Assembly (NCBI GenBank): GCA_002794735.1
Contig: NBAZ01000003.1
Location: 248,001-312,000 of the forward strand
Source of the DNA: Pyrrhoderma lamaoense
Lineage: Eukaryota; Basidiomycota; Agaricomycetes; Hymenochaetales; Hymenochaetaceae
Reading direction: 5' to 3'
Length of the DNA: 64,000 nt
Shown: one piece after another, positions 49,642-61,367 of the stretch
How positions within the stretch are numbered: the first letter of the stretch is position 1
How the letters are laid out: each line of letters starts with the position of its first letter
The notes under the pieces: model-generated
Database searches by the model: none
Seen by the model: only the letters and a program-made list of their open reading frames with translations
What the model was told of the DNA's origin: nothing
Position numbers and translations under genes: made by a program

Positions 49642-50429
49642 ATGCTCGTGCTCAAAAGTGTTTTTGTGCTCTTTGCCTCCCTTCTTATCACAAGTCCAAG
49701 TTCTATCACAAATGTGCATGCAGCGAGCGTAGACAAGAAGGTCGACACGGATGTTACAACTCTGACTGAGATATATGGGTCGTACGCTCAGAATGTACAA
49801 CCCCATCTAGATGATATGCGTATGACTTTTTGGTTCAAGCTAACGTGCTAAATACTTACTCTTGAATGAAAGGCGAGGCGATTGATTCAAATCAGGCGTC
49901 AGGGACTTTCTTGATAGTAACGCAAATGCGATAGCTGACTATACACGCAAGCAACTCAAGAGATTGAACCTCTTACTACTGTTGGCCAGTCTCAAACTAA
50001 GGCATTAGTAACAAGGCAAAGCGCTTCCAGCATCACTTCCCTCGTATCGAGTATCACGGGTCTCGTAAATGTAGGGACTAAAATTATATCTGAAGCATTA
50101 TAAATTTTATTGAATATACTGACCTTGTAATAATTAGTCAATCATAACACTTACATCAAGCATAGTGTCTCTCGTCGGTGTGAATGAAACATCAACAACC
50201 ACTCCTGGTAGTGTCACAGATCTGACGTATGTACAATTGAATAGCCATATCTCTATACTCATACTCACTTGTCGTGTATACTTTCTCGTGTATATAGTAC
50301 TGCACTAGCTGAACTCTTGAGCAGCACTACAAGTATACCACAACAGGTGGCCTTATAGCAGGTTCTCTCGGAACAACTGGTACGGGTGGAGGATTGCTTA
50401 CTTCGCTTTTGGGAGGTATTGGAATTTGA
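49642..50429 (+). CDS. Small secreted protein, possibly HsbA-like
   Basis: ATG 49642 opens a signal peptide (MLVLKSVFVLFASLLITSPS) ending near NVHAA. The mature part begins SVDKKVDTDVTTLTEIYGSY. Further short exons read QIEPLTTVGQSQTKALV, RQSASSITSLVSSITGLVN, SIVSLVGVNETSTTTPGSVT, TALAELLSSTTSIPQQ and a Gly-rich end GGGLLTSLLGGIGI with a TGA at 50427-50429. The helix-rich DVTTL/SLVSSI pattern recalls hydrophobic-surface-binding protein A (HsbA) and related fungal cell-surface proteins. The similarity is weak and the exact exon joins are uncertain because exons are only 30-120 nt. No cysteines are seen in the mature protein. Confidence 0.55.
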
Positions 50430-50659
50430 TGACCTTATTAGATAGTCAAATACCAAGAAAGTGTAGAATCTGATTCATCACTAGGGTTCACAAAGCTTTT
50501 CTCCTATCAGAGGCTCGATCTCTGGTTTATTTCTTGTTATCACCTTGGTATATAATACTAGACCTATTTAATTTCTTAGCTCCTGATGCAGATATATAAC
50601 GTTGCTATGTGTTATTTAAAAACAAGGGTAGCTTCATCGATATATCTTAAGTACATGGT

Positions 50660-51520
50660 TTAAGAGGACATTGGCGGGATAACGATTTTATCAATAGACC
50701 AAACAGTCCCATCACTAGAGACAGAGAGTCCGCTATAAGTGGCACCTCCAGCTGTTGCGATCGTGTCTCCAAGGTAGTATCAGCAGACTCGAGTGTGATC
50801 ACTGTGTTCGAGTATGTTTGAGTTGAGACGGTTCCCGTACAGCCATCATCACATTCAGTTCCAGTTCCCCAACTAATATATAATAAATTCGGACATGAAA
50901 TGTATGAATGTGAGTAGTCTGAACATATGATGTGTAAATGTAATGTATACTTACCCTGTCATTGGGCCGAATCGTGAGTAAGAGTTGACAGGAGAGCACC
51001 AGTATCAGCATTAGTAACAGTTCTACGAATGTTTGACAAGATTAGACACCCAAATAGACCACGAATGTAAACATCTCGACTCACTGAGTCCAAGAAAGTG
51101 TATCATCACTCCTCGTATACACAATCTTGACCTTATCTGTAGCGCTCACAACACCCGCATCCCCGTCAATCTGACCAAAAGATCCAAACAACGAAGCACG
51201 TATACACCATTGTTCCGTCGTCGCTCCACACCAACTATTATCCGGCCACTGCTCGAGAGTGGTCTGGATAAGGTCTCCGGTTCCATTTGACATTCCGGGC
51301 CAGAGGAAGAGTTCCCTGTTTGGGTGGAGGGAGGGAGACCGGGGGTAATCGTCGTTTCGCTTTTGATGATTCGGGATTTGGTGGGGCCGAGTGATACACT
51401 GCCTCCCCAGCTGTCGCGTTTTGTCTTGCTTGGGCTTGGGGAAGCGGACACAAGTATGTGGTTAGTAGTTGAGCAGAGTGCGAGGAGAGCTGTTATGATG
51501 GAGCTAGTGTTGAGGAGCAT
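50660..51520 (-). CDS. Secreted protein of an uncharacterised fungal, lectin/glucanase-like family
   Basis: Start chosen at 51520 (MLLNTSSIITALLALCSTTN), a signal peptide, with ATG 51547 as alternative. A Kex2-like KTKR site follows, then SVSLGPTKSRIIKSETTITP, GELFLWPGMSNGTGDLIQTT, DNSWCGATTEQWCIRASLFG, VKIVYTRSDDTLSWTQ, TVTNADTGALLSTLT, WGTGTECDDGCTGTVSTQTY and VWSIDKIVIPPM, ending at TAA 50660-50662. The all-beta look, paired cysteines and repeated Trp motifs suggest a concanavalin-A-like sandwich, and I associate this pattern with uncharacterised basidiomycete secreted proteins. Frame breaks at CCC 51314-51316 (four expected), near 50980 and near 50770 all fit one-base length errors. It is a neighbour of the AA9 gene, which fits an extracellular carbohydrate-related role, but that is inference. 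Confidence 0.6.
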
Positions 51521-52503
51521 TCTCCAAGATGTATTGAAACTGGACACAAGAGTATCAGTGAAACGTTGGGTAGAGTCTACACCTGAGGATCAGCTCCGAG
51601 CCAACTACTCAGAAACTTTGTTCGTCGAGGAAGGTAGTGGAGAGCAACGAGAGTTTAAGTAGTCGAAAGAAAACGTTAAATTACATATCAGCGGGCCGTT
51701 CATAATGTTCATTCATATATTTTGTCGGAATAAACGTTGCTATGTCGGAATAATTTTATTATCTCTTGACCAGAAACAATATATGTTGTATAAAAGTCTA
51801 ATGAACACCATTGCCCGGTCCCCGCGCTAATCACCTTCTCGTATTAACTTTTGATCCGTCACAGGGTCCTTTTCAAAACATCGACATCTCAGAAACAGAT
51901 CTTCCGCTTAGTAAATATGTCAGGTGATAAATAGATGACTTGGATACTCCGGATCTGAGTAAGGATGTCCCTGTCTTGAGAAACGTTTTTGCACATATTT
52001 GGTCTATATGGTACATTATTCAGTTTAAATCTAAGAGTATCTTATCTAATGACGGATGTTCAGTTGCATGGCTCGCATGAACACGAAAATCTGTTACGTT
52101 CCATACTCTCATACTTGTTATGCACATAGCCATAGGGTTTTAAAAGTTTTTAACTGAGTATAAGAGATTATCTCGTCAAAGCGTAAGCTACTGATATACT
52201 ATCTACTACTTATATTCTGAGAAGGCTTCTCTCTTACGCGTACTAGCTTTTGACAGTTTACAAGATACATGTTGCATATATACTTTCTTAGTGTAAATAT
52301 AGATGTCGCTATATCTTGTTTTGCTTCTTATAGATGCTAGGAAACACAAGAAAAAATTGGATGTATTGCATCCCACGCATACGTGCATGGGTATTATTGG
52401 CTCAGACACAGGCAATTGAATGGAAACAGAGTATAACCTATCAAAATCCCAAACCCAAACCACCAAGATGTTTAAAGATGAATCCTAATCTATCCTCTCC
52501 TTC
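51521..52503. other. Intergenic stretch
   Basis: No gene seen. An orphan plus-strand TATAAAAG occurs at 51789-51796. Confidence 0.5.
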
Positions 52504-54089
52504 TTACAGACATTGAGAGTAGTAGTCGTTTAGTATAGTGCAGGTGAATGGGGATTCACTAAAAATATATATATGATACCCTATGAGCACTATAGTACCA
52601 TTAGAATGTCCGGTAGGCTTACCAAGTCGTTGGCCCAGTGAATCCGATTCCACCACACTGGGCAAACTGAGTGGCGCCGCTGTGCTGCCTGAAGAGGAGC
52701 TCTGACTGGGGCTGCAGACGTGGTAGGCTGATAAAACATCAAGCATATTAGTATATGCACAATGTAATGCATAGATGTATAGAGTGTATGCATACCGATG
52801 CTACGGTCGATGTCGGTGCGGGGGCAGAAGAGGCGGGGGCAGATGGGGCAGATGATCCGCTAGATCCATACAAGGGAGGTCCTGGAATCACATAAGTTGT
52901 CTCAGTCTGGGCAGCATTGGAATAGAGATCGATGTTGACTACAATGTTCATCGTTAGTATTTGAGATTCAGTTTAGAGACAGGAATCTATATCGTGTAAA
53001 GTACTAACCTCCGGGTCGTTGTTGCTATATGCACCGGGGAGTTTTACCTGAAGAGTCGAGTTGTTTGAAGGAAGTCCATGTGTTCTATTGATATTCAACT
53101 TACTAATTCTGCAGTAGTAGGAGCAAGACTTCCTCCTCCTGTGATTTGAATTTGGGCACACCTGAAGGCGGAAATATCAGATTTTTATTTAGCGTGCAGT
53201 TGAAGTTTTGTGAGCTTACTCGGGGTAGAATTGCTAGACAATCAAGTCTGAGTGGGGTATTAACAAGATTCACATGAATATGTAACTCACGGCAGGCATA
53301 GAGTGCAGTGCAATAGTCTCGAAGCGGATAAGGTAGTTTCCAGAAGGAACAGTCTTGGGAATCGTCGTTGTCCATGAACTGTTCTGTGCGATCATTTGTC
53401 CAGCAGCCCATTCACCATCATAGATTGTTCCAGAAAGCAAGCCAGCTTCATCAATTTTGAACTATAATATGCAACTTATAAGGAGTTTTCGTTCGGTTTG
53501 ATATTTACTTAGTAACTTACCCAGGAAAGGGTACTGGAGTCAACACCCGTGCAAGTTGATCCTGGACACTCAGCAAGGTATGTTAGCATTGGACCAGTAT
53601 TGTGGGGCCAAACTATGCAAGTATTATTTGAAGTAGTTAGCTGTCTCATCTACTGTCATTAATTCATTAACTAAATCCAAGCATACCTTGGTTCCAATAC
53701 GCAGTTATCGCGGTACCGGCTGCAACGGTCGCAGTAAGTTGTAATGCACCTGATGAACCATCATCATTACAAGAAATTGTTGGGTCAGTAGCATCGGTGA
53801 TTGGGTTGCTAGATATTATCAGAAACTGGCTCCTAGATTAGATATTAATAGAAGAATTATATACTTACTAGCTACTCCAAGGGCGCTGAATAGTGGTCTG
53901 TCCAGTTGGGCTATATCATCACGTCAGATCAAAACAAGTCATACACATAACCATAGATAAAAACCTGTTGTATGGTGACCAACCAAAGTACCAATCATTG
54001 TCCCAAGAGTACTCAAGAACACCACCGTGGGCTGCTACTTTGGTAACAGCAATGGCCGAAAGAGCAGCAAGAGTAGAGAATGAGAGCAT
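52504..54089 (-). CDS. AA9 lytic polysaccharide monooxygenase with C-terminal CBM1
   Basis: A secreted copper enzyme that oxidatively cleaves cellulose or related glucans. From ATG 54089: signal peptide MLSFSTLAALSAIAVTKVAA, cleaved before HGGVLEYSW, so the mature protein begins with the copper-binding His. Other AA9 features in order: PTGQTTIQRPW, DPTISCNDDGSSGALQLTAT, VWPHNTGPMLTYLAECPGS (second copper His), SWTTTIPKTVPSGNYLIRFE and IALHSMPA followed by QFYPE|CAQIQITGGG (axial Tyr; the bar marks an intron). A Ser/Pro/Ala linker (SSAPAPTSTVAS) leads to a family-1 cellulose-binding module: ATQFAQCGGIGFTGPTTC, ESPFTCTILNDYYSQCL, stop at 52504. At least eight exons. The linker needs one or two one-base corrections near 52690-52730 to join the frames. 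A minus-strand TATA box lies at 54151-54158. Confidence 0.93.
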
Positions 54090-54150
54090 CTTGCTTTAGA
54101 GGTCTCTTCGCTTGATTTTTGCTTTGAAGTTGGAAAGAGAGTAGCGGCTG

Positions 54151-54158
54151 GTTTTATA
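54151..54158 (-). promoter_or_regulatory. TATA box of the AA9 gene
   Basis: TATAAAAC on the minus strand, 62 bp before ATG 54089. Confidence 0.55.
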
Positions 54159-55005
54159 CCTTTCTGTATTCAGGAACAGGTTCATGGTACTTAACACGAA
54201 GTCGGCACTCGGCATGAAACAAGGCTAATTGGGGGTATCATGCGCAACGTCATTGTAGTTGATATTACAAACAGATGTTCTGAACGAATAGTTGAGCCTG
54301 TGACCAGATAGCTGAACGTCCAAGTTTTCTTGTGGACAACGGAGGAAGCTCGCATCGAGTATCTGACCTAGGTGTAATTTACAGTGCAAAACTTCGGATC
54401 CGTCGAAAAGAAGAGAACGATCTTGATTTAGCTACTTTGTTTTTTAGACTTTCTATCATGAGATATCTAGCGGAAGAATGTGTCGCATGATCTATTAGCA
54501 ACATAAACGCCTGCTTCGTGACTGCGACAAGTATCCGGAGTACTTGACTAGCAGTGTAAATTAGTACGAAATGCTGCAAAGCAAGCCTCCTTAGGTCCAA
54601 GTATATATAACAGGAAGACAACAGCGCTAATTTCGTTGTATATACATTTTAGTTTGCTGTATAGTTTTAGTTTTTTATTGAATGTAACTACAGTGCGGAT
54701 TTTTCCTGTGTAAATATCGGTGACACGAAACAATGTCGGAATTAGGAATGTTTGAAGTCTGACAACGAAAGTGAAGATTTAATGCCAACATCTATTTTAA
54801 AGCTGTTGCTGATGAGCTATTCCCATATGTTGGCAAGGATGGCAAAGGAAATTATGCGAGCTCATGGTCACTCACTATGATAATGATAGCGGTAGTGCAA
54901 AATTACTATTGCATGCATTGCTTACTATGAAAGTTTATATTGTATTATATATTACTAATCTATTTTAGCCAAAGTAAGATGAATTTTCAAGTTGGAGACA
55001 CGAAA
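54159..55005. other. Divergent intergenic region
   Basis: Upstream regions of the AA9 gene and the TMEM70-like gene; nothing else supportable. Confidence 0.5.
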
Positions 55006-55727
55006 TGCTAGCACTTGCCCTTCGTCGTAATCATAAATTCCTCTTCAAGTCCTACCTTCATACTTGCGAGGAGTGTTCCGAAGCCATGTCACAATTGGAT
55101 CTTAACTAAAAACCAACTTTCCCGTCCTCAAAACTATCACTTCTCAACTTCCTGCTGCTGGAAGTCGAACGGGACCGCTAAAAATGGGCAATTGGATTCC
55201 TCCGAATCAGCTTCTCAGTCAGTTGTCTACAACGGACCTCTTACACGGACATTTCGGTCTCTGAAGATATTCTCTTTATCTTCTCTGGGCCTTGCAGCGT
55301 CCCTGACACCGTTCATGTTCATCATTGAAACGTCACTCCCTTTCGTTGCACGAGTCGCTCTTGCATCTACAGCAATAGCAACTAGTACTGTCTCGACTGC
55401 TTTGGTGGCATGGTGTGGTCAGCCCTACGTCTCGACGATTCGACTTCTATCGGATCCTACTAAAAACGCTAAGGAAGGATCAGAGGCGGGGATTCAGTTA
55501 GAAACATTTGATCTAGCTCTCCGTTCTCGTTTCACAAATGTCTATGATCCAGCTTTCCTTACAGAAACGAGACGGCCTTTTGCAAAATGGGAGCTTGCGG
55601 AACAGGTCTCTATGGGAGATCCGGGGACGCTGAGGCTCTTTCAGAAGAGGTAGTAGCAGAAACGATGGATGCGTCTGGGAAAGTTCTGGGTGTTGGATTG
55701 TTTCGTGGAACGATAATGGAACGGTAG
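55006..55727 (+). CDS. TMEM70/TMEM186-like mitochondrial inner-membrane protein
   Basis: ATG 55006 opens MLALALRRNHKFLFKSYLHT, a good mitochondrial presequence (basic, no acidic residues), but that frame ends at a TAA near 55110. One frame over, the body stays open: QNYHFSTSCCW (a likely cleavage region), then NGPLTRTFRSLKIFSLSSLG, two hydrophobic helices (LAASLTPFMFIIETSLPFVA; ALASTAIATSTVSTALVAWC), GQPYVSTIRLL and FTNVYDPAFLTETRRPFAKW. A second break at GGGG 55623-55626 (five expected) leads to DAEALSEEVVAETMDASGKV and LFRGTIMER, stop at 55725-55727. Two helices followed by a matrix domain fit the TMEM70/186/223 group; TMEM70 assists ATP synthase and complex I assembly. The length of about 235 residues fits. 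Assignment is by pattern, not search. Confidence 0.65.
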
Positions 55728-56684
55728 GAACTTGTCGGGCAGATGGAAAGGTCCAAAGGTCAGCGACTCTCCCTATAAACAGATGACATTTCATTCAAGC
55801 TCGTCTTCTAGACACTTCAATGTTCACGAAGAACTTATTCCCCCGTCTGTTCGGTGACGGATTATTCAGTTTTTTTCTGTAAGTACCATATTTTTGAACT
55901 AGGGGGTATCTAAGGATCAGTTAACATAGATAATTATACAAGAATTTTAGATTAGATATCTATAATGTTAAGAGTCTAGCACTTGATAACAGCATATTTC
56001 TGTTAATTCTCGGATTTGGATGTGACTGGTGTCTGTCATAGGCAACGAGCATTCTTTCAAGTGATGTAACTCATGTAGCAAAAGTTCGAAGCCGTCAAAT
56101 CTACTAGAGAATGAAGGAGGCAGAAAGCATTAACTCTACGAATTCTTACATCGATTCATGATAAACAGATTGCCTTCGAGATTACCATCAGCATGATGAA
56201 TCTGTCTGTCTAGAGATACTTTATTGAGGTGACATTACGGAACGGAGGAACATATATTTTAGAACAACGAAAAACATCGTATGGATCATAAGACGCCATC
56301 TCAGTCCCAGCCTTCTCCGCGGCCTTTCTTTTACTGTTTCCATAGACTGTTTTGAGAGGTACTTACTTTTTTCATAAACTATCTATGTAAGAGCTAGTAC
56401 TGTTTCTCATTTTGAATGAGGATAATATTTTGCCCAAATAATACTTAAAAGCACCTTTACAGTCTTGTCGTAATCCTACTGATCTGAAATATGAGCCTCT
56501 CTACGTTCCGTTCTCCGAGAAGAAGACGAAGGAGTAAACACATGACTCTGATCCGAGGGTCATGGGTCTACTGTAGTGTCGGCAAATCAACTGAATGTCA
56601 TTGACAAGCGCTTCGATATCGCTTATAAGAGATTCTATCAATGTTATCGAGCTTTCTGTTTAGAACCAACCTATTTCTACTTTC
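55728..56684. other. Intergenic, upstream of MFS copy 2
   Basis: No gene seen. A weak TATA-like CTTATAAGAG lies near 56628, about 55 bp before the MFS start. Confidence 0.5.
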
Positions 56685-59405
56685 ATGTCCACGTCCAGTG
56701 GGGAGAAACTAAGCGGAAGGGGCGAGCATGACAAGCAAGATACAAGTTATATCGAAGTTACTGAATTCTCGGATCAGAAGCAACTGGGAGATGGAAAGAA
56801 CGCATTAATTGAAGAGCTTTCTGCTGAAGAACGAGTAAAGGCTGAGAGGAGGTTACTGTGGAAGCTGGATATGAGATTCCTACCGACAATTATTCTGATT
56901 TATATAATGAATTACATAGACGTATGTTACTTTATACGACAGGGAAGTCGGTAAACTAACATCTTTCTCTCAGCGAAATGCTGTAACGACAGCTAGATTG
57001 AAAGGCCTTGAACAAGACCTTGGACTAACAGGTATGTAATAGATATGTTAAGTGCTGATAATCCCAATCCTTAATTCCGATCCATATTTGTTAGATGATC
57101 AATACAACCTCGTTGTTGCTATTCTTTTCACTTCGTATTGCACTGCACAAATTCCTTCTAATATGGTAAGTGCTTAAGAGTCTAAGATACACAGAAACTC
57201 TGACATTACACAAAATTTGAAGTTTTTAAATCGACTAACCAGGTATAGATGTCTGCTTGAAATTTAACTGCGTTCTAATCTAAGAACTTCGATGATATCA
57301 GACCTTCAGTATACATTGCTATTTGTGTGATCGCATGGGGTATCACTAGTGCGCTATCCGGGGTACGATTTAATATCTGTACTTAATTATACTACTGACT
57401 GGTAAACTCAGGTCACTCATAACTATGTGGGCATTCTGATATGCAGAGTGTTCATTGGTTTCCCGAAGTACGTGACTTCGTATTGTGCACTCTTGTTCTT
57501 TGTCCGGATTCATATGAAATACATATGTCTAGTGCGCTTTCTATCCAGGAACGATATATCTCCTATCTAGGTGGTACACCCGGAAGGCAAGCACTCAAGA
57601 AGTATCCATTATTTCATATATTTGAATGTATTAAAGGAACTTTCGTTTCGGACGTCTATTCTCTTTGCTGGGTTGTTATGCTCCAATGCTTTCGGAAGTG
57701 TCAGTATCTCTGCTAGTTTTCCTGTATGAGTATTTCCCGTGTTGACATTGATATATAAGCTCATGGCCGCTGGTATACTAACAAATATGGAAGGGAAGAT
57801 GGGAATTCGCGGGTGGAGATGGTTAGTAAGACTGATAATTGCATGTGAATAAGATTGGCTGAATGCACGACTAGGCTATTCTATATTGAGGTACGTAAGG
57901 CCATTATGACTCCTAGGAGTGATAACTTAATCTGAGCAGGGAGCTATTACAGTCTCAATAGGATTCCTTTCCTTGTAAGACTTCGCTTGGTCGCATTACA
58001 TATGATCCATTGATACCTGAAACCCACTAGATGGTCTTTACCAGATTTAGTAAGAAACGTTATATACTCTCGTATTGGCATTTAGCTTATATCAGAAACC
58101 TGTAGCCACATAATACTCGCTGGCTTACGCCGAGTGAACGACTCCTAGCTCAAGCTCGGATGTCTGAAGATGCTGGAGAAGCGGATCAAGACGTTTCTGG
58201 AGAATCGTTAGTAATTTTTCTTATCCCTATGCATTGATAGCTTCACAATACCTATCTGATAACGAATTCATGATTTAATCACTCTTTTCATAGGGTATGG
58301 TTAGGTCTCAGACTTGCTCTTACGGATTATAAGGTGTACATTTTCTCAATCATGAATACGGCACAGCTAGTTGGCCTGAGTTTTGCGTATTTCTTCCCAA
58401 CGTAAGCTTAATGCAACAGTGAATTCGAGGTGTATGTTGATAATGTATGGTAAATAGACTTACGGCAACGCTTGGTTACAACACAACAGTCACACTCTTA
58501 ATAGCAGCGTATGTCATATTTCCTTCGACGGGATGTCTCGTAGCTAAATCATATTCCTTTCAAGCCCTCCATGGATATTTGCTGCTATTCTGTGCAGTCT
58601 TAATGCTTTGCACGCAGGTAATTATGGCATAATCTATTTCAAGAAAATGTATATTGACTTCTCTTTACACCAAAGATCGTACGGGGGAGCGTTTTTTCCA
58701 TATAATGTGGCCATGGTGGGGTACAATAATCGGGTACATCATAGCTATTTGTACCTTTTCGACCGGAGGAAGGTATTTCTCTCTATTCTTACTAGCTAAC
58801 GGGCACGCTGGTATGTTTTCACAAATATCGTATGAACCCAGTGTTTTTTAAAGATATCTCGAAATCTTTCCGGTTTATTAATCAGGGTTTGCTTTGACCT
58901 TGGCATGGACTGCTAACACGATACCGCGCCCACCTGCTAAGCGTGCGGCATCTATAGCCATTGTGAATGCTATTGGGAATTGTGGAAATATGTAGGCGAT
59001 AATTGCAAACGGAATCGTACAACGGATTGTACTTATCCAGTATATTTTCCTAGTATCGGATCATTCATATGGAAGGCAGAATGGGGACCCAGCTACCATA
59101 AGTCAATGTATGTTGGTCTCGCGTGTCTTGTATTCAGCTCTTTCCTCGCTTTTGGTATGTATTCTCTTTTAACGCTGTTGTCACTCTTGCGATGCTGTGA
59201 TATTCATCTTTATTTTATTACTATCATCGCTATATAACCAGTTATGAGATGTATCCTAGTACAAATGAACAAAAAGCTGGACCAGGATGAATTGGGTGCG
59301 TTGAAGGGTGCGAACCTCGCCCGTATCGAAGAATCAGCGCGCATTGAAGGGATTACGATCGAAGAAGCGTTAGAGAGGAAGAAGGGTTTTAGGTATTTGT
59401 ACTGA
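56685..59405 (+). CDS. MFS transporter, allantoate permease (Dal5/ACS) type, copy 2
   Basis: A paralogue of the gene at 2.2-5.0 kb, with introns at the same places and phases (for example after MNYID; phase 1 after GLEQDLGLT; phase 2 after GFLSL). From ATG 56685: MSTSSGEKLSGRGEHDKQD, ERRLLWKLDMRFLPTIILIY, RNAVTTARLKGLEQDLGLT, QYNLVVAILFTSYCTAQIPS, YIAICVIAWGITSALSG, CRVFIGFP, GTIYLLSRWYTRK, RTSILFAGLLCSNAFGS, NTRWLTPSERLLAQARMSED, LTALTGY-like helices, GERFFHIMWPWWGTIIGYII, CTFSTGGRYFSLFLLANGHA and the C-terminus KLDQDELGALKGANLARIEE...RKKGFRYLY. Only the junction near 57475-57540 (FIGFPE to AFYPG) does not join cleanly. One intron (57597-57636) begins GCAAGC instead of GT. Substrate unknown. 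Confidence 0.85.
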
Positions 59406-59638
59406 TATCTGTCTGTGCCGATATACTATTTCAAGATTTTGGAGGATGAAGTGAGAGTATGAGAAAAGACATGTATCGATAGTTGTACACTGTATATAAA
59501 GAAATGAAATTTTGAAAAGTATATGTGAAACTGCGAGAGAAAATGGCAGACGAAAGATTTTCGACGTACAGAAGCTTGCCAAGAAAGCGCCAAGAAGTTG
59601 CGATTATAGTATATGATAGATCTTCTAAATCCAAAACA

Positions 59639-61367
59639 TCAGAGTTTACTTTTTGTTGGGAGATTATTAGAGTCGTCCTGATCTATCTTGATCCCTTCCC
59701 GCTCCAGTGTCTTTCGCGCCAACAATCCAAACAAGGAGAAGAGATGAACATGAACACTAGCTTGCTCTGAGCTGGCCTGTCTTCTGGCATAACGTGCCGC
59801 TATTCCCTGAGAGATTATTGATAACTTTATTGAAGCGATACCGATAAAACCACGGAAGATTAGTATATACTTTCAATATGACATAGGAAGAAGTAATGAT
59901 GATTAGTATAAGCTTCACTTACCCGGAACAACATCCAACTACGAGCAAAGACCATCTCTTTGATGGGATAGGTAGATTCATCAAACGACAGTATTCACGC
60001 TCCATATCCTGCAGACTGATAGGTGCATCCTCGCATCATTAAATCCACGCATCGTGAAAGCCTTACTATACTCTGGCATATCTTTTTCATCAATCGCCCA
60101 GGGATAGTCATGTTCGCTAGATCTGATAGCTACAAGTAACACTATCAGTCCTTCTATCCGCATCTCCCTCCAAGGGAATCGTATGCGTTGACTATGTGAC
60201 ACTAAACGTACCGGACTTCCAAGAGTACTCAACTCCCAATCGAGTATCCCAATCACCCTATTCTCCGTAGGATGAAAAACAACGTTATCGAGTTTATAGT
60301 CCCCATGTACGATCCTCAACCCCAGTTTCTTCTCATCCGGTAAGTGTGTGTCATACCATTTCATCATCTCTTCGAATTGAGGTATGGGCCCAATCTTTTC
60401 CCCTGAATCGACGTCGACTGCTTCAGCTTGGGCACGTGATACCCGAGAGAGGGACTTGAGTTGGCGGGGAAGTAAGGGGTTGACGGGCCGAATGAGGATA
60501 GGCCAAGCGTGGAGGGGTCGAGGGACGAGAGAGATGTAAGAGCACGTATAGCAGAGATCCAACTATGAGAGGAAAGGGGAGAGAGAAGCACAGTGAGTTC
60601 ATAGTTGTCGTATTATACTCGTTTGATTAGTTTTAATTCTTTGATCTCACCATTCTTTTCTGTCATCCTTTGATATTTCTAGCATCCTTACATCAGTGAA
60701 TATCCTGCCTTCTAAAAACTCCATTACGTAGAACGGTGTCCCAATCACATCTTTATCCTCGCAAAGAACATACGGTATAGGTATAGGCACACGCTTCTCA
60801 ATGGGTGTTGAGGTTCGCGAATTATAAGCGTGTAAAGCACTCAGAATAGTGTATTCACGCTCAATCTGATGTGCAGTTTTGAAAGAAGAGAACCGGAAGG
60901 TTTCTTGCGTAAGACAAAACGAGCTTTTCTAGTTGATGTACCAGTTTGTGAAAACCAGTAGCGAGTTTAATATGATAATATGGCAGTTAGTCCTGTAGTT
61001 GGTAGAAAGATGGATAGTAGATAGTACGTACTTCGCATCTGTTATGAAGTACGTTGGATTGGACTTTCATTTAGGCAATTTCGCACATAGTTCAATAAGA
61101 ATGGGCATAGTCTAATTATCTTAACAAGTCGAACAAATACCTGTCCAAACTATGGAAAAACACTTAGTCAATATAGAGAAAACACAGATTGCCATATAAT
61201 AATGCTACACACTTTAAACTGCTTCACCTCAACAGGAGTTTTAATGGCAGGAACATGTTTCTCAAAGTACCTATTCAGGCTCTCTACATCAATACTTGCC
61301 CGTATTTCCCCATATTCCCCGCCAATCTTTACCGGCTCCTTTGTGACGAAGTTGAAGAGCCTGACAT
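59639..61367 (-). CDS. APH-fold phosphotransferase, ACAD10/ACAD11-like
   Basis: Aminoglycoside-phosphotransferase-like kinase fold of the kind found at the N-terminus of ACAD10/11 and as a free protein in fungi. Start at about 61367 ([11 protein letters not shown], with one base missing before [20 protein letters not shown]). Then [33 protein letters not shown], the nucleotide-loop region, [31 protein letters not shown] and, in the C-lobe, [19 protein letters not shown], the catalytic loop [15 protein letters not shown] and the metal-binding [12 protein letters not shown]. The C-terminal exons give [33 protein letters not shown] and [10 protein letters not shown], ending at TGA 59639-59641 after NNLPTKSKL. 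No acyl-CoA dehydrogenase domain follows. The HGDxxxxN and DWE motifs are intact, so it is probably an active kinase; related ACAD11-type domains phosphorylate hydroxyacyl substrates. Confidence 0.75.
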
